Shown here piece by piece: positions 54,653 to 62,359 of a stretch of DNA of 64,000 nt (its first letter is position 1; each line of letters begins with the position of its first letter). A program made the position numbers and the translations under genes. The DNA is from Treponema medium (GTDB taxonomy: Bacteria; Spirochaetota; Spirochaetia; Treponematales; Treponemataceae), in the NCBI RefSeq assembly GCF_017161265.1, contig NZ_CP031393.1:1736001-1800000 (forward strand), in the 5' to 3' direction. Below the pieces are notes generated by a model. It was given only the letters and a program-made list of their open reading frames with translations. It did not search any database and was not told the DNA's origin.

Positions 54653-55804
54653 ATGCGGCAACTCGCGATAGAAACTTCAAGCGAATATAATGAGCGGCAT
54701 TTTTTCATCGACTTGCAGTGGTTTGCTGCAGAGGATGAAGGACGTACCGAAGACCCAACCGACTATAAAATACGCAAAGCTCGCGAAGAAGGTCGTGTCG
54801 CAAAAAGTCAGGATATCAACGCTGCATTGGTACTGCTGTTCCCCGCCGGCGCCCTGATTTTCCTTTCTTCCTTTTTTTTGGAAGAGTGTATGGAAATCCT
54901 GCGCTTCTTTTTTTTACGGAGCACGCAGGCTGATATCCGAAGCGGTATTTGGTTCGGTATTTTCGTACAATATTTTTTGAAGCTTGCACTTCCGCTTGCG
55001 CTTATTGCAATGCTTGCAGGCGTTATCGCCAATATCATTCAAAATAACGGATTTTTATTTTCTACCAAGCCTATTCAGCCTCAATTCAATAAGATTGTCC
55101 CTGACTTCATACGTTTTTTTAAACGTGCGCTTTTTTCTACTGAAGGTTTATTCAATTTTGCAAAGTCGTTGACAAAGGTTGTTGTGCTGGTATTTGTTGC
55201 CTTTTTGGTGATACGGGCAAATCTTCCTCATTTTATTGAGCTGCTGACGGTGAGTTTTCCGCAGGCGATTTTTTTTATTGCAGGACTTGCGGCAAAATTA
55301 CTTGCAACCGCTGCTTTGCTGCTTTTGATTCTTGCAATTCCCGATTACTTTTTTCAACGTAAGCAATTTATCGATTCGCTGAAGATGACAAAGCAGGAAA
55401 TAAAAGAGGAATACAAGGAATTGGAGGGCGATCCGCTGGTTAAGGGACGAATCAGGCAGCAAATGCAGGCTATCCTTTCTCAAAATGCAATCCGCAATGT
55501 GCCTAAGGCCGATGTGGTTATTACGAACCCGACGCACTTTGCTATTGCAATGCAGTGGGATTCAAAAACGATGGCAGCGCCGATGGTACTGGCAAAGGGT
55601 GCCGATGCAATGGCGCAGCGGATAAAGGCGATCGCTCGTGAGCATAATATTCCATTAATAGAAAACAAACCGCTTGCTCGTGCACTCTATGCGAAAGTTC
55701 AAATCGGTGATATAATTCCTGAGGAATATTATCGGGCGCTTTCGTTAGTATTTGCAGAAGTATATACCCTCAACAACAAAAAACAGGAATTCTATAGAAG
55801 ATAA
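54653..55804 (+). CDS. flhB: Flagellar export specificity switch FlhB
   Basis: FlhB controls which substrates are exported. The N-terminal block RTEDPTDYKIRKAREEGRVA is followed by KSQDI, then come four TM helices and the cytoplasmic domain with the self-cleavage motif NPTH (Asn at about residue 292) in ADVVITNPTHFAIAMQWD. EDPLVKGRIRQ-type text (LEGDPLVKGRIRQQMQAIL) precedes it. At 383 aa it has an N-terminal extension of about 25 residues. Confidence 0.96.
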   Translation: MRQLAIETSSEYNERHFFIDLQWFAAEDEGRTEDPTDYKIRKAREEGRVAKSQDINAALVLLFPAGALIFLSSFFLEECMEILRFFFLRSTQADIRSGIWFGIFVQYFLKLALPLALIAMLAGVIANIIQNNGFLFSTKPIQPQFNKIVPDFIRFFKRALFSTEGLFNFAKSLTKVVVLVFVAFLVIRANLPHFIELLTVSFPQAIFFIAGLAAKLLATAALLLLILAIPDYFFQRKQFIDSLKMTKQEIKEEYKELEGDPLVKGRIRQQMQAILSQNAIRNVPKADVVITNPTHFAIAMQWDSKTMAAPMVLAKGADAMAQRIKAIAREHNIPLIENKPLARALYAKVQIGDIIPEEYYRALSLVFAEVYTLNNKKQEFYRR

Positions 55805-55806
55805 TT

Positions 55807-57912
55807 ATGGCCGCAAAAAAGTACAATATCGATATCGCAGTTGCATTTACCGTCATTCTCATGGTGCTGATGTTTATCATCCCGCTCCCCACCGTGCTCC
55901 TTGATTTTTTTATGGCGCTGAACCTCACGTTCAGCCTTGTCGTATTGTTGATTGTACTGTTTACCGCGCGCGCTACCGACTTTTCGGTTTTTCCTTCATT
56001 GCTGTTGCTGAGCACCATCTTCGGACTGGTGTTGAACGTGTCCTCCACTCGTCTTATCCTTTCAAAGGGAGAGGCGTTTGACGGAGCAATGATACGGGCA
56101 TTCAGTTCATTCGTTATCGGCGCATCGGGCAGTCAAGGTCTTGTGATCGGGTTTGTCATCTTTATCATCCTTATTGCAGTGCAAGCCTTTGTTATTACGA
56201 AAGGCGCCAAGCGGGTTGCCGAGGTTTCCGCCCGTTTTAAACTTGATTCTCATCCGACAAAGAGTATGTCCATCGATGCCGAATACAACGCGGGCATTAT
56301 TACCGACGAAGAAGCTCGGCAGAAAAAAGAGCAGCTGCAGCGGGAAGATGACTTTTACGGCGCAATGGACGGTGCAAATCAGTTTGTGTCCGGTAACGTA
56401 AAAGTCGGTATTTTTATTACGGTTATCAACGTTATCGCCGGTTTGATTATCGGGATGGTGTTCCGAACTGAATCTTTCTCTAATGCGTTACGTACCTACA
56501 CAACATTGAGTATTGGGGACGGGTTGCTTGCGCAGCTGCCTTCGCTCTTTTTGTCGGTAGCGACCGGCTTGCTGGTTACCCGTATGATCGATGAAGGATC
56601 GTTCGGGCAGGATATTAAAAAGCAGTTTTCCCAAATCGGGTGGATTTACTTTGTTGCCGCCGGTACGCTTGCTATTATGGGTGTGCTTCCCGGCTTTCCC
56701 CATGTTGTTTTATTTATTATTGCATTTGTTTTGGCCTTTGTCGGCTGGAGAATTGTCAAGGAAGAACGGACATTTAAGGCAGGTAAAGAAAAGCAAGCAG
56801 CGCAAAAACAGGCGGGGCAACAACAGCGTACCGGAGGCGGAGGAGAGCCTGGGGCACCGGGAGAAATTGCTCCCATTGTACCGCTTGATCCTTTATCGCT
56901 GGAGCTCGGCTATGCGTTGATTCCGCTTGTCGATAAGGACAAGGGGGCGGAATTGCTCGAACGTATTACACGCATCCGGCGGGAAGCTGCACTTGACCTC
57001 GGCTTGGTTGCCCCGCGTATTCGTATTATCGACAATATGCGGCTTGAACCGAGCGAATATTGTTTTAAGATTAGGGGCGTAGAAGTGGCGCGGGGCAAAA
57101 TCCGCATGGGTTGGTACCTCGGTATAAACCCCGGCGGCGTTTCCGAAGAAATTCCCGGTGAGCGCACCGTCGATCCTACCTTCGGTTTACCGGCCGTGTG
57201 GATATCAGAGGAAAACCGCGACCGAGCCGAGCGAGCCGGTTATACAGTGGTAGATCCGCCTGCAATTATCGCGACGCACCTTACCGAGGTGATTAAAAAG
57301 CACGCAGCCGAAATTCTCGGGCGGCAGGAGGTGCAGGGGATTATGGATGCCCTGCGCAAAGACTATCCGGCGGTTATCGACGAAGCGGCAAAGGTATGCA
57401 GCCTCGGCGAGGTACAAAAAGTGCTGCAAGGTTTGTTACGGGAACAAGTGTCCATCCGCAATACAATCGTTATTTTGGAAACGCTTGCAGATTTCCGCCC
57501 GATTACATCCGATATTTCCCTGCTTGTTGAAAAGGTTCGGCAGGCGCTCGGACGGCAGATATGTTTACAGTATGCCGACGAAAATAAAACGCTCCATGTG
57601 CTGACAGTTGAACCTGCGCTTGCTCAAAAAATTATCGAAAGCAGAATAGATACGGTAAATGGGCCGATGGCGGCGCTTGAACCGTCCGAGCAGCGGATGT
57701 GGATACGCTCGCTTATTCAAGCAGTTACAACGATGCAGAAAAACGGCTTTCTGCCTATTGTACTGGCGCCCGAAGCTTCTGCCCGTGTTTTGATTAAAAA
57801 TTCAACCGATAGGGAGATTCCTGATCTTGTTGTGCTCTCCATCCCCGAAATTGCAAAAGATATACAGGTTGAAGTGATCGGCGAGATAAAATTGGAACAG
57901 GATAAGAACTAA
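55807..57912 (+). CDS. flhA: Flagellar export protein FlhA
   Basis: FlhA is the main export-gate component and binds export chaperones. The N-terminal half has eight TM helices (DIAVAFTVILMVLMFIIPLP, FSVFPSLLLLSTIFGLVLNV) and the FHIPEP-type loop (AKRVAEVSARFKLDSHPTKS then MSIDAEYNAGIITDEEA). The linker is Gln/Gly-rich (about 325-350). The cytoplasmic domain follows, with LELGYALIPLVDKDKGAELL and LPAVWISEENRDRAERAGYT. Its stop overlaps the flhF start by 1 base. Confidence 0.97.
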   Translation: MAAKKYNIDIAVAFTVILMVLMFIIPLPTVLLDFFMALNLTFSLVVLLIVLFTARATDFSVFPSLLLLSTIFGLVLNVSSTRLILSKGEAFDGAMIRAFSSFVIGASGSQGLVIGFVIFIILIAVQAFVITKGAKRVAEVSARFKLDSHPTKSMSIDAEYNAGIITDEEARQKKEQLQREDDFYGAMDGANQFVSGNVKVGIFITVINVIAGLIIGMVFRTESFSNALRTYTTLSIGDGLLAQLPSLFLSVATGLLVTRMIDEGSFGQDIKKQFSQIGWIYFVAAGTLAIMGVLPGFPHVVLFIIAFVLAFVGWRIVKEERTFKAGKEKQAAQKQAGQQQRTGGGGEPGAPGEIAPIVPLDPLSLELGYALIPLVDKDKGAELLERITRIRREAALDLGLVAPRIRIIDNMRLEPSEYCFKIRGVEVARGKIRMGWYLGINPGGVSEEIPGERTVDPTFGLPAVWISEENRDRAERAGYTVVDPPAIIATHLTEVIKKHAAEILGRQEVQGIMDALRKDYPAVIDEAAKVCSLGEVQKVLQGLLREQVSIRNTIVILETLADFRPITSDISLLVEKVRQALGRQICLQYADENKTLHVLTVEPALAQKIIESRIDTVNGPMAALEPSEQRMWIRSLIQAVTTMQKNGFLPIVLAPEASARVLIKNSTDREIPDLVVLSIPEIAKDIQVEVIGEIKLEQDKN

Positions 57913-59234
57913 TGGAACTTTTTGTTGAGCAAGATTCGACGTATGATAAATGTCTGAAAAAAATTACAAAAAAGCATGGCGATGCCGTTACCATCTGGAG
58001 AAGGAAAGATGCCAAAATTAGCCGGCTTTTTGGACTTTTCGAAAAAGATATGGTGGAGGTAACATTTACGGTAAACGATAAAATACCTCCGCGGCCGTCT
58101 TTACTTTCGGAACAGCAGCCGCCGGTGAGACCGGCAACCAGATTGACCGGTGTGAGTAATTTAAACGATGAAGAAGAGCGGCTTAAAATCGTAACACGAT
58201 ATGCAAATAAAAATCCTGCTGCTGCCGATGAGCTGCGCCAATATGTTGATATGACAGCAAAAAAAAATCCTGAAAAAAAGTCTGTTTCCATTTCTACACC
58301 GGAGCAGGAGAAGTCTGTAGATAAGCTTACCGAAACAGTGGAACGTCTTGTTGCGGAAATGAAAAAACAGAATGCACCGCGGGTAGATGCCGAACATGAG
58401 CATATTGTCAAAGTCCAAAAGATACTCGAAGAAAATGATTTTTCTCCTTCATATATCAAAAAGCTTTCTGCCCGTCTGAAGGATGAACTGAGTTATACGG
58501 AAATCGAAGATTTTTTGACAGTACAGAAAAAAATCTTTGAACTGCTTGCCGAATCAATCAAAATTAAACCTGCCGACAGTCAACCTAAAACACGGGTAGT
58601 CTTATTGGTCGGTCCTACAGGGGTTGGGAAAACAACAACGCTTGCAAAAATTGCCGTACAGTATATCCGTAAAAATTCCGAGCATCCCTTACGGGTTAAA
58701 GTAATTACGATTGATAACTGGCGTATTGGGGCAGCGTATCAGATGAAGCGCTACTGTGAATTGATGGGGATTCCTTTGATGGTAGCGTCAAGTCCTGCCG
58801 AAGTACGCAAATATATGGCATTGTATCGCGAAGAAGCCGATGTTATTTGTATCGATACCATCGGGCGGAGTCCGAAAGACCGCGAAAAGATTTCGACCAT
58901 GCAAAATTATTTTACCGAACTGGGTGATGATGCCGAGGTATATTTGACGGTATGCGCCGGAACGCGAATAAACGATATTCGGGAAATTATGAAAGAGTAT
59001 GCGGTTTTTAAATACAAATCGCTGATCATTACAAAGTTTGATGAAACCTCATATATCGGCAATTTATTGAGTATTATTTCGGAAACGAATATACCGATAA
59101 CGTATATAACGGCGGGGCAAGAAGTACCGCAGGATTTTATGCTTGCCGATGTCGAAGTCTTTTTAAAAAAACTAAAAGGCTTTTCAGTTGATGAAGAATA
59201 TATCAATCAACTGTGTAATAAAGATAGAGAGTAA
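57912..59234 (+). CDS. flhF: Flagellar placement GTPase FlhF
   Basis: FlhF is an SRP-type GTPase that sets the position of flagella. An N-terminal basic region (FVEQDSTYDKCLKKITKKHG) is followed by a helical N domain and the G domain with VVLLVGPTGVGKTTTLAKIA (G1), VKVITIDNWRIGAAYQMKRY (G2/G3), VICIDTIGRSPKDREKI and LIITKFDETSYIGNLLSIIS. Length is 440 aa. It starts one base before the flhA stop ends. Confidence 0.96.
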   Translation: MELFVEQDSTYDKCLKKITKKHGDAVTIWRRKDAKISRLFGLFEKDMVEVTFTVNDKIPPRPSLLSEQQPPVRPATRLTGVSNLNDEEERLKIVTRYANKNPAAADELRQYVDMTAKKNPEKKSVSISTPEQEKSVDKLTETVERLVAEMKKQNAPRVDAEHEHIVKVQKILEENDFSPSYIKKLSARLKDELSYTEIEDFLTVQKKIFELLAESIKIKPADSQPKTRVVLLVGPTGVGKTTTLAKIAVQYIRKNSEHPLRVKVITIDNWRIGAAYQMKRYCELMGIPLMVASSPAEVRKYMALYREEADVICIDTIGRSPKDREKISTMQNYFTELGDDAEVYLTVCAGTRINDIREIMKEYAVFKYKSLIITKFDETSYIGNLLSIISETNIPITYITAGQEVPQDFMLADVEVFLKKLKGFSVDEEYINQLCNKDRE

Positions 59235-59308
59235 CTTCTCAAAGTTGCTGCTTTAAAGAAGCTCGAAACGCAATCGATTTGATAAAAGTTCAAAGTGTGG
59301 AGAAAAAA

Positions 59309-60208
59309 ATGGGTGATCAGGCTGACGGATTACGTCTCTTAATGAAAGAAATAAATAAAGGCGCCGACAATACCGGAGGCGGTCAGGATACGACGCAAAA
59401 AACTCGGATTATTGCCGTTACCAGCGGCAAGGGGGGCGTAGGCAAAACCAATGTTGCTACCAATATGGGAATTGCTTATGCTCAGATGGGGAAGAAAGTT
59501 ATTGTTCTCGATGCCGATCTCGGACTTGCCAATGTCAACGTTATTTTAAATGTCATTCCGCAGTATAATTTATATCACGTTATTAAAAAGCAAAAGAGAT
59601 TGTCGGAAATTATTATCGACACCGAATATGGTATTAAATTGATTGTCGGCGCTTCCGGCTTTGCAAAGATTGCGAATATGGCAGAAGCGGAGCGCAATGA
59701 ATTCATTAACGAAATGTATACCCTTTCCGATGTCGATATTATTATCATCGATACGAGCGCCGGTGTGTCAAAAAATGTATTGAGTTTTGTCGCCGCTGCC
59801 GATGAAGTGGTTATCATCACAACCTCCGAGCCGACCGCAATCACCGATGCCTACGGTATTATCAAGGTGATTGCAACGGAAGTCGATAACATGAATCTCA
59901 ACCTAAAAATGATTATCAATAGAGTTGATTCTGCAGCGGAAGGTAAGCGGATTGCAGACCGTATGATAAAAATAGCTGCACAGTTTCTAAATCTTAAAAT
60001 TGAATATCTCGGGTTTATCTATAATGATCCTTTGGTAACAAAAGCTGTTCTTAAACAAAAACCTTTTATTATCGCAGAACCCAACGGTAAAGCGGCAAGC
60101 TGTCTAAAGCATATTGTGTCCCGTATGGAAAAAACCGAAATTCCTGAAACCGGCGGTTTTGCGCACTTCGTAAAAAAATTATTTGGACGCAGCTGGGAAA
60201 CGGAATAG
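59309..60208 (+). CDS. flhG: Flagellar number/placement ATPase FlhG
   Basis: The MinD-like ATPase works with FlhF in flagellar placement. It has IIAVTSGKGGVGKTNVATNM (Walker A), KKVIVLDADLGLANVNVILN and DVDIIIIDTSAGVSKNVLSF (Walker B), with the membrane-binding tail ILKHIVSRMEK-like near the end. GGAG lies 6 bases before the ATG at 59309; an upstream TTG at 59279 gives a 10-residue longer form. A short CCTC...GAGG hairpin (about 60215-60250) follows before the MATE gene. Confidence 0.92.
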   Translation: MGDQADGLRLLMKEINKGADNTGGGQDTTQKTRIIAVTSGKGGVGKTNVATNMGIAYAQMGKKVIVLDADLGLANVNVILNVIPQYNLYHVIKKQKRLSEIIIDTEYGIKLIVGASGFAKIANMAEAERNEFINEMYTLSDVDIIIIDTSAGVSKNVLSFVAAADEVVIITTSEPTAITDAYGIIKVIATEVDNMNLNLKMIINRVDSAAEGKRIADRMIKIAAQFLNLKIEYLGFIYNDPLVTKAVLKQKPFIIAEPNGKAASCLKHIVSRMEKTEIPETGGFAHFVKKLFGRSWETE

Positions 60209-60263
60209 AAAAACCTCTAAAACATCAAGTCTATTGGTTTGTTGATGGAGGGAGAATACGTAT

Positions 60264-61634
60264 ATGACGATGGCAGCGCGGTTTAGGGCGGTATTTTTTG
60301 ATAAAAATTTTTTAAGAACATTGTTTACAATCGCTCTTCCGATTATGCTGCAGAATTTTCTGAGCGCCTTTGTTAATATCCTCGATACGGTGATGATCGG
60401 TAAGCTCGGTACCATCGAGCTTGCGGCTGTCGGCTTGGGGAATCAACTTTTCTTTTTGCTCAACCTGATTCTATACGGTATTGGTTCCGGCAGCATGGTA
60501 TTTACGGCGCAGTTCTGGGGCAAAAAAGATTTTAAGGGCTTACATAAAACACTCGGCATTTCTATGCTGGTGTCTGTATTCTTTGCTGTTCTGTTTACGG
60601 TCTGCTGTGTAAGTATGCCGAAAGAAATACTGTCGTTGTATACAAAAGATACTGCGGTAATCGAAACCGGTGTGCAATATCTGAGGTTGTCGGCGTTGTG
60701 CTTTATCCCGTTTGCGATAAATTTTATGCTGATGATTACGCTGCGTTCCATCGAAAAAGTGAAAGTTGCAGTCGGTGCTACGCTGGTGTCTTTGATTGTC
60801 AATACGACGCTGAATGCTATTTTAATTTTCGGGTTATTCGGCGCTCCTGCATTGGGCGTCTGCGGGGCGGCTATTGCAACCGTTATTGCCCGTTTTGTTG
60901 AACTCTTTATTACGTTTGCCGTAACAAAGTATCGGAAATATCCTGTTTTAGGAACGTTAAAAAACCACTTTACCTTTGATGCTAAATTCTTAAAAGTGTA
61001 CCTCTTAATTGTACTACCGGTACTGTTAAACGAAACTTTGTGGTCTTTCGGTATCACATTCCATCACAAAATTTTTGCAAGTATTAACACGTTTTCTTAT
61101 GCAGCGTTTAATATTACCAACACTATCTCGCAGTTGACGTGGGTTATCTTTATCGGCTTCGGTAATGGAGTGAGTGTTTTAATCGGAAAGAAAATAGGTG
61201 AAAAGCATGACAGCGACGCACGGCAATATGCCGCTAAAGTGTTGTTGTTTATTCCAATAGTTGCGATCTTTATCGGTGCCGCGCTGATTCCTATTTCGTA
61301 TCTTGTTCCTTTTATTTTTAATGTGGAGCCGATTGTATTGTCAACGGTTAAAACACTGTTTGTTGTGTTGGCATGCTGTTATCCCCTTAAAGCCTGCAAT
61401 ATGTGTATATTGATAGGACTGGTGCGCGCGGGCGGCGATACCCGTTTCGGCATGATTTGCGACACCTTTATTATGTGGCTGATTGCGATTCCGCTTGCAT
61501 CTTTCGTATCGATTCATACCGCGCTTCCGCCGTGGGTCGTTTATATGTGCCTCTTTAGCGAAGAGCCGCTCAAACTGCTGCTAGGGCTGTGGCGGATTAG
61601 ATCCGGTAAATGGCTCCATTCAGTTACCGACTAA
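60264..61634 (+). CDS. MATE family efflux transporter
   Basis: A 456-aa protein with about 12 TM helices. The MATE signature is seen as IALPIMLQNFLSAFVNILDT followed by VMIGKLGTIELAAVGLGNQL, and the second half repeats LIVLPVLLNETLWSFGITF and AFNITNTISQLTWVIFIGFG. It probably exports cationic drugs or metabolites in exchange for sodium or protons; the substrate is unknown. GGAGGGAG precedes the ATG. It follows flhG in the same direction, but is separated by 55 bp including a hairpin, so membership in the flagellar operon is uncertain. Confidence 0.93.
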   Translation: MTMAARFRAVFFDKNFLRTLFTIALPIMLQNFLSAFVNILDTVMIGKLGTIELAAVGLGNQLFFLLNLILYGIGSGSMVFTAQFWGKKDFKGLHKTLGISMLVSVFFAVLFTVCCVSMPKEILSLYTKDTAVIETGVQYLRLSALCFIPFAINFMLMITLRSIEKVKVAVGATLVSLIVNTTLNAILIFGLFGAPALGVCGAAIATVIARFVELFITFAVTKYRKYPVLGTLKNHFTFDAKFLKVYLLIVLPVLLNETLWSFGITFHHKIFASINTFSYAAFNITNTISQLTWVIFIGFGNGVSVLIGKKIGEKHDSDARQYAAKVLLFIPIVAIFIGAALIPISYLVPFIFNVEPIVLSTVKTLFVVLACCYPLKACNMCILIGLVRAGGDTRFGMICDTFIMWLIAIPLASFVSIHTALPPWVVYMCLFSEEPLKLLLGLWRIRSGKWLHSVTD

Positions 61635-61639
61635 CCTCT

Positions 61640-61850
61640 AGGGCAAACATATCAAACGTTTTGCGGATGGACCCCGCAGAATAATAGGCTGTTCAACCAG
61701 AGTTGAACCTCTTCGCTGTTCAAATGGTCGCCCAGCCTATTATTCTGCGCTTTTGATTTATCTGTCTGATGTGTTTGTCCTTTTCCTGAAAAAATTTGTG
61801 CAAAATTTTAGATAAAATTTTGCACAAAGGGAAGGCAAACGCATCAGACG
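61640..61850. repeat. Tandem palindromic elements with GCATCAGA-type ends
   Basis: Arms 61675-61690 and 61734-61749 (16 bp, perfect) enclose GTTCAA-CCAGAG-TTGAAC. Outer ends near 61640 and 61764 match the ends at 7421/7548 imperfectly. A second hairpin, 61795-61810/61813-61828 (16 bp, loop GA), lies within another pair of TCTGATG-type ends (about 61762-61780 and 61832-61849). Confidence 0.8.
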
Positions 61851-61884
61851 AGTAAATATAGATCGCAAAATCAGGATGTTGTTA

Positions 61885-62312
61885 AAAATATACTTTCCGT
61901 TAGCCTTTTGAAAATAGCCTGTCCAGAAGTGTACCTCCGTGTACACTTCTGGACGCGAGTTTTTGTTCCACAAAAACATCGCTCCTGTATAAAACCACTG
62001 CCATCCTTGGCAGTTCTGAAGATGCTAGGAGCGTACAAAAAACACCCGCAGGCACGGTACGAAATGTACATCCATGTACATTTCGTACCTACGTGTTTGC
62101 AAGGCAAATACGCTGCTGCGTGGAACCACCGCCATCCGTGGCGGAAATGATACGTTGAGCATTTATTGCAGAAGCGGTACGGATGCCGCTGGTTTAAACA
62201 GAAGCGATATTTCGGCTTTGCCGAAATTCGCCATTAAAAGTGTACACGGATGTACACTTTTAATGATGCAACGCAGTAGATGCGCCGTATATTTCAAAAG
62301 GAATCTGATGCG
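61885..62312. repeat. Three hairpin modules, two direct and one inverted
   Basis: Module 1: 61921-61934/61941-61954 (loop CTCCGT), GCGAGTTT...AAACATCGC (61955-61982), ACTGCCA-TCCT-TGGCAGT (61997-62014). Module 2: 62056-62070/62075-62089 (15 bp, loop TCCA), a GTGTTTGC-AAG-GCAAATAC module (62093-62111), CCGCCA-TCCG-TGGCGG (62129-62144). Module 3 is inverted: ATTTCGGC-TTT-GCCGAAAT (62209-62227) then 62232-62246/62251-62265 (15 bp, loop CGGA). The main arms are unrelated between modules. There is no protein-coding gene in this ~430 bp. Confidence 0.88.
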
Positions 62313-62359
62313 TTTATTGTGGATTGTCATATTTGCCCTGCTATGATATGCTTTAGCGT

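Noticed and set aside
61885-62312. Integron attC sites (known in T. denticola) as an explanation for the variable hairpins
   Set aside because: attC sites have mismatches, extrahelical bases and GTTRRRY/RYYYAAC ends. These hairpins have perfect arms and TCCG-type loops, lack those ends, and no cassette array or integrase is present.
61885-62312. CRISPR array
   Set aside because: No regular direct repeats with equal spacers; the similarity lies in inverted repeats of varying distance, and no cas genes are seen.
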